64,000 nt of DNA from contig NC_134929.1 in assembly GCF_051020765.1 (NCBI RefSeq), positions 20,722,135-20,786,134 of the forward strand, written 5' to 3'. Within the stretch, counting starts at the first letter, position 1. Every line of letters starts with the position of its first letter. The notes beneath the pieces were generated by a model, which was not told where the DNA came from, made no database searches, and was given only the letters and a program-made list of their open reading frames with translations. Shown here in pieces: positions 22,863 to 34,638 of the stretch. Origin of the DNA: Lasioglossum baleicum. Its lineage: Eukaryota > Arthropoda > Insecta > Hymenoptera > Halictidae. A program made the translations under genes and the position numbers.

Positions 22863-22864
22863 TA

Positions 22865-24288
22865 CCCATAATTATTCGTCCGAGGCATTTTTCACTTGAA
22901 AACATCAAACCGAAATATTGTACAATGATGTGCTAGAATAGAATCGTAAAAGTTTACGAACTTTAGGCACGAAGTAATCCCATTTCACGGGATTAAGACC
23001 AAGAAAAATTGAAATGAACTCCACCTACGCACGCATATCAATAACTTGCAACTAATTCGAGAATGGTAACAACCACTTCGTATTCTCCGGAACAAACTGG
23101 CAACACGCCTGCCGATAGAAAAGGGCAGAAACAGAAAATCCTCTGTAGGGGGATGAAAGAGCAGAGTTCCGGTGTTTTCCGAGGGACCGTTGTAATTCTC
23201 GGGTTACCATGGCTTCCCCATACGCAACTCCCCATCGGGTCGGCCCTCGTCACTTTTCCTCCTCTATAACCGATGACTTTTTCCATCCTGAGTCTCCCTC
23301 CACTACATAGATCCCGCTTCTCCTTTTTTTCTTCTCGTTCCTCGTATCTCGGGTCAAAGGGAGTTCTCCTTCGCCCACTTTCTCGTTCTCGAGACTCTCC
23401 CTCTCTGTCGGCGGTATACACTAGCCGCGAGAAATCTAATAACGAGTCGGAGGGATCGACCGACTCTCCGTGAAATTAGTTCCAGCGTGCAACCCTCGCG
23501 CGTAAAACGGCAGAGCCTCGGAGCAAAGCTGGGGAACCTAGCTGGACCGACATAGCTGAAATCCGGCCGGGGGAATCCCTTCAAGGGCTGGTCTGATAGC
23601 CGGTGCGTGACCAGCCCGGAAAGAAAACAAACGTCCCCGGGTCACGAGACTTACCGCTCGCTTATTGAATACCCTCGATGCTAGGGGATCCTACGCGATC
23701 ATCGAACTCGAATACCTTGTCACCGAAGCGGACGATACCCCCGATGAAACCCGACGGAGATCCCGAAAACCCCACGGCTCCGCAATCCAATCGGAACGCA
23801 TCGCATTTTAGCCCTTAACGGGCCTGCCTCGTGTAAACATTGGAACATTGATCGATCTTCGTGAATTCCTTTCATCGCTATAGCACAGTGTACGTTGAAA
23901 TACATTCTTGGAATTGATTTGGCTACTCTTCGGCCGTACAGAACAATTTTTTTATCGTCTCAATATCTTCGAAGAGTCTTATTCGCTGGAGAAAGGACTT
24001 GTCGCGGATCCCAAACCGTGGTCGCACTTCTCCGCAGAGACACTCGGCCGTTTCTTGACCGGAACTTTCCACTTAGGAAATTCGCTCCGGCAACGTTTAT
24101 GATAGTCTGAACTTGACCATTATGAGCGAAAGTTGAGATCCGTGTACATGCATCGAGCCGTGAGCAATCGGAAAACGGAAGCCGAAATGGACACGGCTCG
24201 TCGCATCTCCATAATAGCGCGAGAATATTAACGCAGTAATGGCTCCGCTCAATTGTATTCAGATTCGGAGATCCGGAGAACCAACGGC
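22865..24288. other. No gene seen
   Basis: Mixed sequence with CpG-rich patches at 23080-23720. Short frames only. Confidence 0.5.
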
Positions 24289-24292
24289 ACGC

Positions 24293-25300
24293 CGCACAGT
24301 GGGCCAGAAACCGATCTTTTTGGACAAAAATCTGCCGACAACTCGGTTTTTCATCGATTCAATTGGAACTCTTTTTAAAATGTTCGTGAATGACTATACT
24401 TCGATGACGTGCTGCGCGAAAATCGTTAACTGTCACAATCAAGAATCCTTATCTACAGAGCCCAATAACTTCGATACTTCGATAACCCATACCATAAATT
24501 TGCGTGGTCCGAACTTTCTTTATAGAAGCCGAATCAGTTGCTGCAGTGACTGGATTAAACGCGGTTATTATCACAAGATTGCATAATATTCTTCAGGTAA
24601 TTACATGTGACAAGAAAGCTGATTCGGTGAAATTCAATGAATATTGTTCGGAGACAGCTAAATTGTGCATTAAAGTTTATCCATGGTATAAACTACCTCC
24701 ATCAGTTCATAAGGTACTGCAACATGGAAGTGCCGGTTGGTTTGTACACAGAAGAGCCACAAGAGGCAAATAATAAAGTCTTCAGGAAATCACGAGCTGA
24801 AAACTCCCGAATGTGTTGCCGCAAAAAGACAAATATAGATATTATACGACATATGTTATTATCATCCGATCCACTTATAAGCTCTCTAAGAATAAAGGAT
24901 GGCAAGCACAAGGAAGTTCTTTCTCAAGAAGCGAAAACGCTGCTGTTGGATCAATAAATTAATGGTAAGTCTCATAAGTGCCGAATGTGATTCTATTCAA
25001 TTGGTAATTCTCATGGCCAGATTTACAGTTTAAAATTTTGCGGTTTAGGTTTTAGGGTTAAGAGGTGCCGGCAACTCAGCTGGGACATGCAAATTTACGG
25101 TATGGGCGGATGAAGTATCGGAGTTACTGGGCTTTGTAGATAAGGATTCTTGATTGTGACAGTTAACAATTTTCTCGCAGCACGTCATCAAAGTATAGTC
25201 CTTCACGAACGTTTAAAAAAAAGATTCCAATTGAATCGATGAAAAACTGAGTTGTCGGCAGATTTTTGTCCAAAAAGATCGGTTTCTGGCCCACTGTGCG
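24293..25300 (+). mobile_element. DNA transposon remnant with 220-bp inverted repeats
   Basis: Ends CGCACAGTGGGCCAGAAACC and its exact inverse. The arms (about 24293-24510 and 25080-25300) match at most positions, through TTTTTGGACAAAAATCTGCC and CTGTCACAATCAAGAATCC. A possible 4-bp duplication ACGC lies at 24289-24292 and 25301-25304. The 570-base centre retains a decayed coding region (24504-24957). The superfamily is not assigned. Confidence 0.82.
24504..24957 (+). pseudogene. Frameshifted transposon-encoded ORF fragment
   Basis: Two overlapping frames read as one protein if a frameshift near 24728 is assumed. The upstream frame gives CIKVYPWYKLPPSVHKVLQHG; the downstream frame gives PVGLYTEEPQEANNK, then RKKTNIDIIRHMLLSSDPLI, ending TAA at 24955-24957. 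The pattern (S/T)EE-x-QEA-x-NK, then basic residues, then D-x-x-x-x-L-L-x-SSDP-x-I-S resembles a C-terminal block seen in many insect transposon-derived proteins. This is a recollection, not a search result. There is no start and no catalytic triad, so it is a dead C-terminal relic. Confidence 0.5.
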
Positions 25301-25304
25301 ACGC

Positions 25305-26064
25305 GCCGTCCGCAGCTAGTAAATAATATTGTAGAATAAGTTCTTCGAAAAATAGGCTCCGAAAAACTCATAAATAACGCTGTAAATCATGAGCAACATC
25401 AGTTGCTATGAAAGTGGTCCGACATCTGAGGGCTATTGTCTAGAGATCCATTGTCTGTTTATGGTACACAAAACCACGCAGGGTTTGTTAAATTTCCAGC
25501 GATTTCCCGATCGCGTCGGAATCGAAAAGCTATTTGGGAAATTCGGCCTGTGTATCGGATGCTCGTGCTCGCATTAATCAGGTTGAAAATCAAGAAGTAA
25601 AACAGCCGTGTAATTTAGCTCACCGCTTATGAAGCATCAAATTCGTTAGCCATCGTTGCCCGGGCAACGTAATTAATTTTGCGTCCGACGAGTTTTGCGA
25701 GCGAGACAATTAAACGCCCCCCCCCCCGTGCAGCTTGCATTCCCGAATGGCCCCAGCACCGTGCCGATCAGTTTTCTAATTTGGGCCATTTCGGCCGATG
25801 GAGGACGCCGTGATTCGTTTATCATTTGCATTAGGGCACGCACGTTCGAAACGCTACTTGGTCCTCGGCGTTACCCTCTTCCGCCGGGCTAACTTCCATA
25901 ATTTAGTCGGCGAAGCGAGTTTATTCGCATTTCCATTATTAATCCGTTAACGTTAGATTCACGGAACTCGTCATTTTGACGGAACCTAAATTTTTTAACG
26001 TGCTATTATTGAAATTGCGAGTGTCCGCGAGGAATCATTTAACAAGTTTGTTTCAGCGCACATA
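25305..26064. other. No gene seen
   Basis: An 11-base C run lies at 25717-25727. The rest is ordinary sequence. Confidence 0.5.
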
Positions 26065-26066
26065 TA

Positions 26067-26461
26067 TCGCCGCCTGAATGTAAGAACTAGGTGACTTGAA
26101 ATTTGGACATTTTGAGTTATCTACTTCGTATTAAAGAAGGAATCAAGTAGAATTTAATGTAAAAACTGGGTAACCTATCAAAGTAATCTACGACATCTAG
26201 TGGGCAGTGTTCAAAGTAGATAAAAAATAAATACAGATATCTATTCATGTTATAAATGGGCAACTCGACTTTTTAAAAATTTTTTTAAATCCAAAATGAT
26301 GTCTTTTCATGTATTGTTCCACTTGAAATAAAGAAACATAAGCAGATATTGGCATTATGTTTAAAATAACGGTCTCCCTACCATAATCTTAAAACCTTAA
26401 AATACTGTTTCATCAATTTCTCTAAAATAAGGGATTGTAAGTTCTTACATTCAGGCGGCGA
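26067..26461. mobile_element. TIR element with TCGCCGCCTGAATG ends
   Basis: TCGCCGCCTGAATGTAAGAA at the left and its inverse at the right enclose 395 bases, with TA at 26065-26066 and 26462-26463. Inverted identity is limited to about 22 bases. There is no coding capacity. Confidence 0.8.
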
Positions 26462-26463
26462 TA

Positions 26464-28953
26464 TTATACAATGCAAATTACTAAAAATATGAATAGACAC
26501 ATTCTTATTAGTTATTATGAAGTAACAATTCTGCTCCAAGTTAGAATTGACATATTTAAGACGATTTGTGCCAATAGTTCAAATTAAATTTTAAAAATTA
26601 ATTCTCGAGTAGGTATAGAAGATCGTTGGAAAACTATACGGATCTTCGTCTGTAATCCAACGAGAGCCATAATTGAATAATTAAGTCATTTCCGAACGGA
26701 ACTCTCGTCCCGACCGATCGGCGTCGAGGAATATAATCTTACCGGCTGCTTCGAATCGAATTTCCTCGACTCGGTGTGTAATTAACAGCCAGAAGACTGA
26801 AAATATCGCAGAATATAATTAGACCAATTTTGGTTGCGAACTGCTGATGAATTTCTTCGAGCGGAGTTCATTGTTCGTAGCTCGTACAGTGGATTTTACT
26901 AATCAACATTTCGAGACGGTATTATTCCACTGAATTTAAAATAGAATTAGTAGTGGATTCGGTATATCTTTGGTTGGGATTTGCAAAATTGATCGATTTG
27001 GCAAATGGGTAGCTGTAGCTATAATAAAAGACTGCAGACGCGGTGGGTTTAAAACGCTTTACTGCTATGAATATAGCAGTAATCGATAGAACAGTCGAGG
27101 CGCAACAGCGTGCTCGTGGATCTTGAGAATTTCGTGAACGCCACCTGTGCGAACTTCTACTCGCAGAAACCAGTTACTCGCCTACTTTCGCTTAACTCAC
27201 AGAGAGTCTTATCCCAGCTGTATACAAGCTGATTTTGATGAGAGTCAGCAGTTAGAAAAGTATCGGGTAACTGTCCGTTTTCATCGGTCATTTCTCCAAG
27301 TTGGTGGTTGAAAGCGAAAAAGATAGAGAGCTCGAACAAATGGCCATATCTTATTGAAAAATGCATGTTTTATATTCCTCCAAACGCCGTATCTCTTATA
27401 TTTGGGTCCTGAAGTTTAACCACGCATGGAGACATGATTTTCGAGCCTCAGAATTTTCGCCTTCCAAGTTTATCCTCGAAAGGTGACCAACGCGTGCGTG
27501 CGTGCATTGCAAAGCGTTTCCGGCCATGTTGAAACGGTAATGGGGCGCTTTGTGTCGAAGCAATCTGTAGGTGGGTTTATTCTGCGGGTGTCGGATGCAT
27601 GAGGATGGTAAATGAACGAATCCTCCGGGAGCGCAGCTCGGTCGGCAGATTTTCCTCTTGGCCATTAATAGTCAATGAGGCTGGCTGGCGATCGACAGAG
27701 AAGGGAAATTAAATCCTTCGAGAGAAACGCTGAGCCATCATAGGGGAGTGAAGAGAGAGACGGAAAACCAAACGGAAAGCAAGAAGGAAGACGTGTACAC
27801 CATTGGAAAAAAGTCGAACGGGAATCCTTCTTCCAATACACTTCCGGTGCCGCCGTCTCCTTTTTCCACCTCCGTTTCGCTTATCCCTCCCGCGTGTTTG
27901 CTTATCCGATACAGTTTCTTGATCTTTGAATCGAGAACTCGTTCTCTCGGTGTGCAAGGACTTGAACATTCGACAAGCTACCTCGATTTTCGTACCCGCT
28001 TTAAATAGTGTCGGACATTCCAAAATTACTAGCCCGAGCGTGTTTTTGAATGTTTAACTCGCATATTGTATTACCTGCGTTTCCTCACACAATTATAATA
28101 CAGAGATAATAATTAACCCTTTGCTGTATAATATCTCAGACAGTAAACATGTACGTTATTAATTTTTATGATTTTCATGAATTCTTCATAATCCACAGAC
28201 CTGAAAATTTCTTCAACACATTTTTCTATCGAAGCGAGTAGCTTGGCGAAAATCTCACAAACTATAAATATTATCAATCGTGTCATTTTTAACAAGCAAA
28301 CGAAATCAATCACTTACAATATTCCTCTGTAACAATATTTCCTCTCATATTTTCCAAGCGGATCGCGTTCAGTGAAATGACCCAACAACGCGAAGGCTGT
28401 CGGCGAAACGAGCGGCGATAGCGAAACGCGTTACGACGAAAGCATCGACGCAGTTGTTTTCTGAAGAAACAACGAGTCGTCTGGAACGTTGCAAAAATTT
28501 TTCAACGACAACGTAGCCTTATTGAACGCGCTCTCTAGTTTCTAGAGTCGATATTCGTTGGCGTTCGCGCGAGATCACGCGACCAAACTGCCGCGTTATC
28601 GATCGGTGGATCGGTTGCACGCCTAAGAGTCGAGAGGGAAGCAATTAGGACGAAACTATGCTACCCGGCGGGAAAGTTGAAAAGCCCCCGCGTGCAATTA
28701 TTTAATAGGCGGCGCGTGCGAGTTCGCTCGACCGGCGTTTATGCGATCGTATCAGCGTAGGAAACAGTTGCCAGAAGACGCATGAAAACACTTTAAGAAC
28801 ATCAAGAAATGCTTGTGTACCACATATGCTCGCTGGCAGATGACAGACGAATAGTCAACAGCTTTCCCGCTAGTACCTGATCCGTCACCGATCCCTGTAT
28901 AACCGTCCCCGCACCCGCGTGCCGATAAGGGATGGCGTGAACAGCTACTTTAC
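26464..28953. other. No gene seen
   Basis: About 2.5 kb without a supported feature. Minus frames at 27157-27366 and 27396-27665 have no domain. 27840-28010 is pyrimidine-rich on the plus strand. Confidence 0.5.
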
Positions 28954-29549
28954 GATCACTCGTGATTGGGATCGAACGTGATCAAATCAATTTTTCACAT
29001 TGATTCGAGATTTTCCAGTCACAGAGCCATGACACGACAAAATTGCTGTTACATCGCATTTTCATCAAATTTATTACACGAGATCGTCAAAAAATTTTTA
29101 TAAAAAAAGAATTAAACCGACTTCGAAAAAACGCACTAAAAAGTATGAGATAATTTCCATTTAATTTATGTGAATACACAGGAACTTAAATACAATACAA
29201 TCTTTTCAGAGGCGGCGCAAAATTGAAAATTTTCCAAATGACAGACGTTGCTAATTATGATTTCACTGGAATATGGTGGACTTGGAAATCAGTAGTTGTG
29301 TGAAGAGAAGATACATTAATACGTGAAAGCATGTAGAAGAATTTAAGGATTTTCGTAATTCCCCCAGCGTCGAAAATTTTCAATTTTGCACCGCCTCCGA
29401 AAAGATTGTATTGTATTTAAGTTCCTGTGTATTCACATCAATTAAATGGAAATTATTTTATACTTTTTAGTGCATTTTTTATGATCACTCGTGATTGGGA
29501 TCGAACGTGATCAAATCAATTTTTTACATTGATTCGAGATTTTCCAGTC
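28954..29549 (+). repeat. 67-bp direct repeats flanking a foldback
   Basis: GATCACTCGTGATTGGGATC starts 67-base copies at 28954-29020 and 29483-29549 that differ at one position. A further shared motif, CGAGATCGTCAAAAAAT, follows each (about 29079 and 29555), with 54 extra bases between in the first copy only. Confidence 0.9.
29126..29480. mobile_element. Foldback element with 110-bp arms
   Basis: The left arm contains ACGCACTAAAAAGTATGAGA and AGGAACTTAAATACAATACA. The right arm is the inverse, ending TTTTTAGTGCATTTTTT. The arms run about 29130-29240 and 29370-29478, with a 130-base loop. No clear short target duplication is seen; instead the 67-bp direct repeats flank it. Confidence 0.75.
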
Positions 29550-29570
29550 CAGATCGAGATCGTCAAAAAA

Positions 29571-31024
29571 TGGGACAAACGCGTGACCACGCCCGCAAAC
29601 GCGCAAACGGAGTAGAACGTGTGGCGCCATTTCAGGAAGCTCGGAAACGCATTGCAACGCCGTTACCACCGAATAAAAGAATAAACGCCATAAACGCGGG
29701 AGGAAGAATGCTCGGCGAGAAGAATCGCGAAGACGTTATCCTTCAAAGGGAGCGAACGTCGAGCACATCGGAAACCACTCGGACTGTCGGGAGCCAAAAA
29801 GCTGTCCGGGTTAGCTCATCAATCGAAGGTTAACATGGCGGCGTTTGCACTTGTCTATTTGGCGAGCTCCGGTAGGGATGATGATTGCGCGACGCCTCTC
29901 GTTCCTTGCCAGGCCCGTGGCGTTCCGAATCGCTTCAGCCCGTGCCAATAATGTCTCGGAAACGAACGTTCCGGGGGCCGGCCGCGTAATGGAATTGTCA
30001 GCCCTTCTTGTTCCGCTCGAATATCGGCGCTTCGGGAAACGTTTTCGCGAAAAGCCGGGCGCAACGTTGCGGAAGCAATGAACGTCCGACAGGAGGAGAA
30101 GAACCGGGTTGGGTTTGCACGGTTTCGCTCGCGTCGAGATCGCTTGCGGTTACGGTTTCACCGCGGTGTGTTGTGTACTGACGTCATTCGATATCCGTAC
30201 ACACTGTTGGACAATATGATAGCGCTGGCAAAATGATAGTGTGTGCTATCTATCTATAATTTCTTGAAGCGATACAGAAAGAAGCAACCCGATATTAAGT
30301 AAAGATCGGCTCGCTGGTTTCGCGAGCAAGCGAGAGAACAGCGGAAATACTGAGAGCGACACGTGGGGACACACGTATGCCACCATTTTGTCGCCACATT
30401 TCTCGGAGCACGTCATTCTTAAATGACTCTTGTTGTGAATACACACAATTTTCATTCTCCACAAACTTTGCTTAAATCTAGTTATTTTTATAGTACTGGT
30501 CACTGCAATGCTCGGTGAGTTTCACGTTGGCACACTCTTCGGTCCAGCTAATCTGACGTCACCATGGCCGTCATTTTCGGCAGAACAGTTCGCCAATTCT
30601 GCAGTTCGTCTCTCCGATTTGTTTGGTCTCCGTTCCGATTCGACGCGGAGAGACGAATCAAGCTGGAAAAAGTCTAAAAGAGAGCGTGTATCGCAGCGAT
30701 ACAGCCGCTGCGAGTATTGATAGAGTTTTCGAAGGGTGGCAGAGGGCGAGATAGAGAGAACAAAGAACGATTTAGCCTGGCGATCCCATCTAGAGCTGCT
30801 GGGCTGCGCCAAAGACACGCACAGTGCTTTATCGGTGGCGCCAAAGCCTGTCTGCCAGCCAGACAGTCTGACGTTACGAACTTCACCGCGTTTCTTAGTG
30901 ATTCCACGTATTCTTCTTCTCCCGTTTCTCTTTGGTTGATTCGACAGGCTTCCAGAGCTTCCCGGTGCTGCGTGTCATTCAGTTTAATAGCAGAGTTGTG
31001 CGACGCGCGCGTTCTGCCTGGCTA
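29571..31024. other. No gene seen
   Basis: CpG-rich to about 30180. CRE-like TGACGTCA palindromes occur near 30180 and 30553. Overlapping short frames at 30500-31100 carry no known domain. Confidence 0.45.
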
Positions 31025-31046
31025 TTCGTTCGTTCGTTCGTTCGTT
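31025..31046. repeat. (TTCG)n microsatellite
   Basis: Five to six consecutive TTCG units. Confidence 0.9.
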
Positions 31047-31485
31047 TGTCCGTTTCGGCTCCCGTCATGGAATCCGATCGGGAAATAGCTTTTCCGATTG
31101 AAGTTGGCATATACGACCCGACAATGACTCAATCTCTTGCCAGCTACCAGTCCGGCCTGTCTCTTTATACGCGCGTGTATACGCGCAGATTGTTTCGCAA
31201 AAGTTTCGCCGAAACTTTCGATGGAAATTCCGGTCGCCGAATGGAGGACAAACAATCAACGTTGGCCACGCGTCCTGCATTCTGGGACCGTCGAAAAAAA
31301 TTCCAGTGCGTCAGAACGTGGTCTCACCATAGAGAATACTCCGGCCGGTGTACCTCGGTGTCTGGAATGCTCTGGAATCGTCGAAGGAACTCTGGTGCCT
31401 CTGTTAACGCTTTACCTACCGAAAGCCTACTACCTACATAGAATTTTCAATAATTGTGCTGTAATTTAATATTCAATTTAATGAT

Positions 31486-31612
31486 TTCGGCGCCACAGGT
31501 TCGATCAAATGTTACTCACTAAGCAATTTTGCAATTTAAATTGTTCTCGACGTTTCGACCCAAATGTGGACCATTTTCAAGAGAAATTTTGCGTTTGCTA
31601 TGCGTAAACTAA
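31486..31612 (-). mobile_element. Penelope-like retroelement terminal fragment, copy 2
   Basis: Carries TTCGGCGCCACAGGTTCGAT and GCAATTTTGCAATTTAAATT. On the minus strand, 31548-31581 reads CTTGAAAAT, then GGTCCA-CATT-TGGGTC, then GAAACGTCG; the arms can pair with two G-U wobbles. This copy and the one at 40165-40290 are close inverted relatives. Confidence 0.6.
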
Positions 31613-31846
31613 TTATATAAATTCAATGATGGAACTTTTGAGAAAACTAATTAACACCATGCCGATAGACGTTAAACTTAAATGAAACTATTAGATTAGA
31701 CTTGTTAGTTCACAATGGAAATCGCTGTTGCTACTGAAGGTTCCATTAAAAAGTGTTCAGCCGTGTACCACAGATTTTTCAAGATTATGCAATAATCACC
31801 GGTATGTAATGTGTTTAAGTTCAAACAACACGGAAACTTACACGAT
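31613..31846. other. No feature seen
   Basis: AT-rich noncoding sequence. Confidence 0.4.
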
Positions 31847-32101
31847 TCAGAATTTCATTGCAGCATAATAGCAGGTGAGGTGCGAGAAGTTAAAGTTGCG
31901 CACGATTGATAAAATAGTTAACAGCTGCAGGTAGTACAGTGAGGAAAGAATGATATTTGTAAAAAGACGCCAATTGTCTAGATCATCTTTTAAGAGGCAG
32001 TTGACATAGTCTTCGAAGAACCGTTTGTAGGTCGACATCGTATCAGCTTCTTTATGGGTGTCGACTAAACGTAAATCAAGGATCGGCGCCTGCCGAGTCA
32101 T
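31847..32101 (-). other. 84-codon open frame, possible exon or relict
   Basis: The minus frame begins MTRQAPILDLRLVDTHKEAD and continues through an acidic/aromatic stretch (STYKRFFEDYVNCLLKDDLD) to a hydrophobic tail. Its balanced amino-acid mix looks more coding-like than most frames here. No family is recognised, and no clean splice sites or promoter flank it. Confidence 0.2.
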
Positions 32102-33193
32102 TTACAAACTAGGTGATCGGTCTGCTCGATCCGCACCGCGAATAGTCTTCAGGGACGCGTGATATATATGTGTACATATATTTCTAGAAGGACGAAGGTA
32201 GAGACAGGCCCGTCCGTCGATCCTATGAAAGGGAACTGGCCGATGAAGGGCCTCCGTAACGATCGATGCTGAACACCGCAGTTGGATCTGATCGGGAAAT
32301 GGGTTTTCCGGCTGACGTAGTCGCCGCGCGAACAATACTCTGTCAATCTTCTTCTGTCGCGGATCGATCAAGGGAAATACCATTGAAACGAACTGGAAGA
32401 AACATCGCCGTTGCTTGCCACTCCTTCGTAATTATGGACGACGACGACGGGGAGAATGTATACTGGGTGTAACCGAGAGTATCGGTCGATTTCGCCTGAG
32501 AAGTCAACAAAAATTTGTACTACATTTGTATACGACTTCTTCGTCAGCTAACGGGATGATAATAGGTCTTGAAGTTGGGGGTTGAACGCAGGTTTTATTT
32601 CTGTAAGTATTTTAACACTGAAATATCATTTCAATTCAATTATTTGGTATACAATTTTTTTTATCAAAAATGAGAAATTCTGTTATTATTTCTTGATGAA
32701 ACTCGCACCAACATATTTGTGACATTTTCCGTTGTCCACTTGTTTCATTGTCCAAACACCCTCTTGACCAATTCGGATAATTGAGGCTCTGCACGAATAA
32801 TATGATGTTCAAACCGACTTTAATCAGAGAAACGTAACGGACACACCGGTAAAAGTGTCAGCAAAAAATCGTTAAAAATCAAATTTACCATTTTCACAAT
32901 ACATAAAAGCATAGTAAAAGTTCAACGACCTATTGGTACACGAAGCAACGAATTTCTCGCACGTATCGAGGCATCAGCATACATCACAAAAGCATCGAAT
33001 CACCCTTGAAATTGACACGACATTCAGGGTTAAAGAATGACTACGTCATCCGGCAGAGAATTCCTAAGGGTCCATCGGACACCGTTTCCCCGCGATCTAA
33101 TCGAGTTTACGTTGCATCAAAGCCTCGGCGAGATGCGCTGGTCGAATCTCCGTAGATTCTCCGAGACAACTATGTAACTGCATTTTGTCTCCA
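32102..33193. other. No gene seen
   Basis: Mixed to AT-rich sequence with no supported feature. Confidence 0.45.
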
Positions 33194-33233
33194 GGGAGAG
33201 GGAGAGAGAGAGAGGGAGAGAGAGAGAGGGAGA
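33194..33233. repeat. (GA)n-rich microsatellite
   Basis: GA dinucleotides with regular extra G interruptions. Confidence 0.9.
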
Positions 33234-33708
33234 AAGCATCATGGATACATTTGCCACGGGGAGAGATCGATACGCCAGACCGTTCGGCGCGGTTAGAAAC
33301 ACTTTGTAAACGGCAAGCATCGCGCACGATGAATTTTGATTTCCTCGAGGATGAAGGCTCGCACGCGTGTTATGGTCGTTGTCGCCTAACCACCCTCGCA
33401 TCCGCGAACCGTATCGATCGTCTTTGGTATCGCGGGGGCCGATAGCCCCGAAGAATCGAGATAACACACCTGATCGATTCGCGGTTATCGCTCGATACTT
33501 GGCGCATTTATGGAAATTTCTGGAACGCGTAAGGAACACTGAAAGTTTGATCAACAATGGTAGTAATGTTGTTCCGTTCTTCCCACAGGAAATGGTAATT
33601 ATACGTTGCAGTTTCAAAAGATGTACATACCTATCAATATAATAAATAAGTGTAAAATGAAAAATTTCAGATGGGTCTACTTGACCAGTCAACTTCGTAC
33701 GCAAGTTA

Positions 33709-33807
33709 AAGCTACGTCCACACTGAGGCAACGAACGAGCAGCGCACTTTTAGTTGATCTTCCTTCTACCTTGAAAAGTCGACGTTACTTCAGCGTGGAC
33801 GTAGCTT
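33709..33807. mobile_element. Short MITE with AAGCTACGTCCAC ends
   Basis: AAGCTACGTCCACACTGA (left) and the inverse of AAGCTACGTCCACGCTGA (right) enclose 99 bases, flanked by TA at 33707-33708 and 33808-33809. Partial inverse similarity (GGCAACG against AGTAACG) extends inward. Confidence 0.85.
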
Positions 33808-33809
33808 TA

Positions 33810-34638
33810 GAAATGGACGCTTTCCAATCAGCTTCGCGCAATTGATACGACTACTTGAATGAAAATATTCTTCCGCTGTTTTGCGGTTTAATATCGAAAT
33901 CCTGGATACAACTTTATGAATTTCAACGACTAACACACGTTCGCTACCACCGTCACATACATGTATAACGTCTAGCAATCTACTTAGAGACAGTCAAATT
34001 AATTATAGTAAGTATGCGAATTAATTCGCTGCTCTCTTTATAGTAATTACTTGATTAACAATATTAATTACTTCCAAGATTGAGTAACTGCATGTACATA
34101 CAATGATGAAAATTATTTTTAACAGGAGTTTGTTAAAATCAAGAAATTCATGTAGAACGTGCTGCGAATTAATTTGTACATCCAATTGAAACTTTGTTCA
34201 ACGTCGAAGGTAGAAACAAAAAGCGCGAATTTCTCTGCTGCTTACGTAAGTAAAGTGATTTTTTAATTGCTTCTCTGTGAAACTTTTCCGAGCTCGTTTA
34301 ATATGGTGTTTCTTGTACAAGTAGAATTGCTTCGAGCAAAGGATCGCTCAATTAAGTCAAAGCTAAAACGGGTACTTTGTTTTCCGGCTGAAGCATTGTG
34401 AACTCAGAGTTCAATCTCTCTCAAACAGGTCTCCGGGAAGCTTAAAGTCGGATACCGAGGTACCTTGGGAATGACTCGAGCTCGTCAGGACTTAAGCTGG
34501 ACCGTAAGGCGCCTTAAGACGCCTTGCGAATCTGTCGGTGACAGAGGCTCGCATTCTTTCGCACGTTTACACCGAACTTCCTCGCGAACCGGTCCGAAAC
34601 CGTCCTGGTCGAGTTCGAAACTCAACGCGTTGACCACC
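33810..34638. other. No gene seen
   Basis: AT-rich, then mixed sequence. No exon or repeat recognised. Confidence 0.45.

Noticed and set aside
4193..30560. Four TGACGTCA (CRE) palindromes
   Set aside because: Scattered singly without promoter context; a slight excess is expected in CpG-rich DNA.
33117..33731. 204-codon minus-strand open frame
   Set aside because: It runs through a GA microsatellite (giving a SLSLPLSLSLSLS run) and into the 99-bp MITE. No domain or splice evidence.
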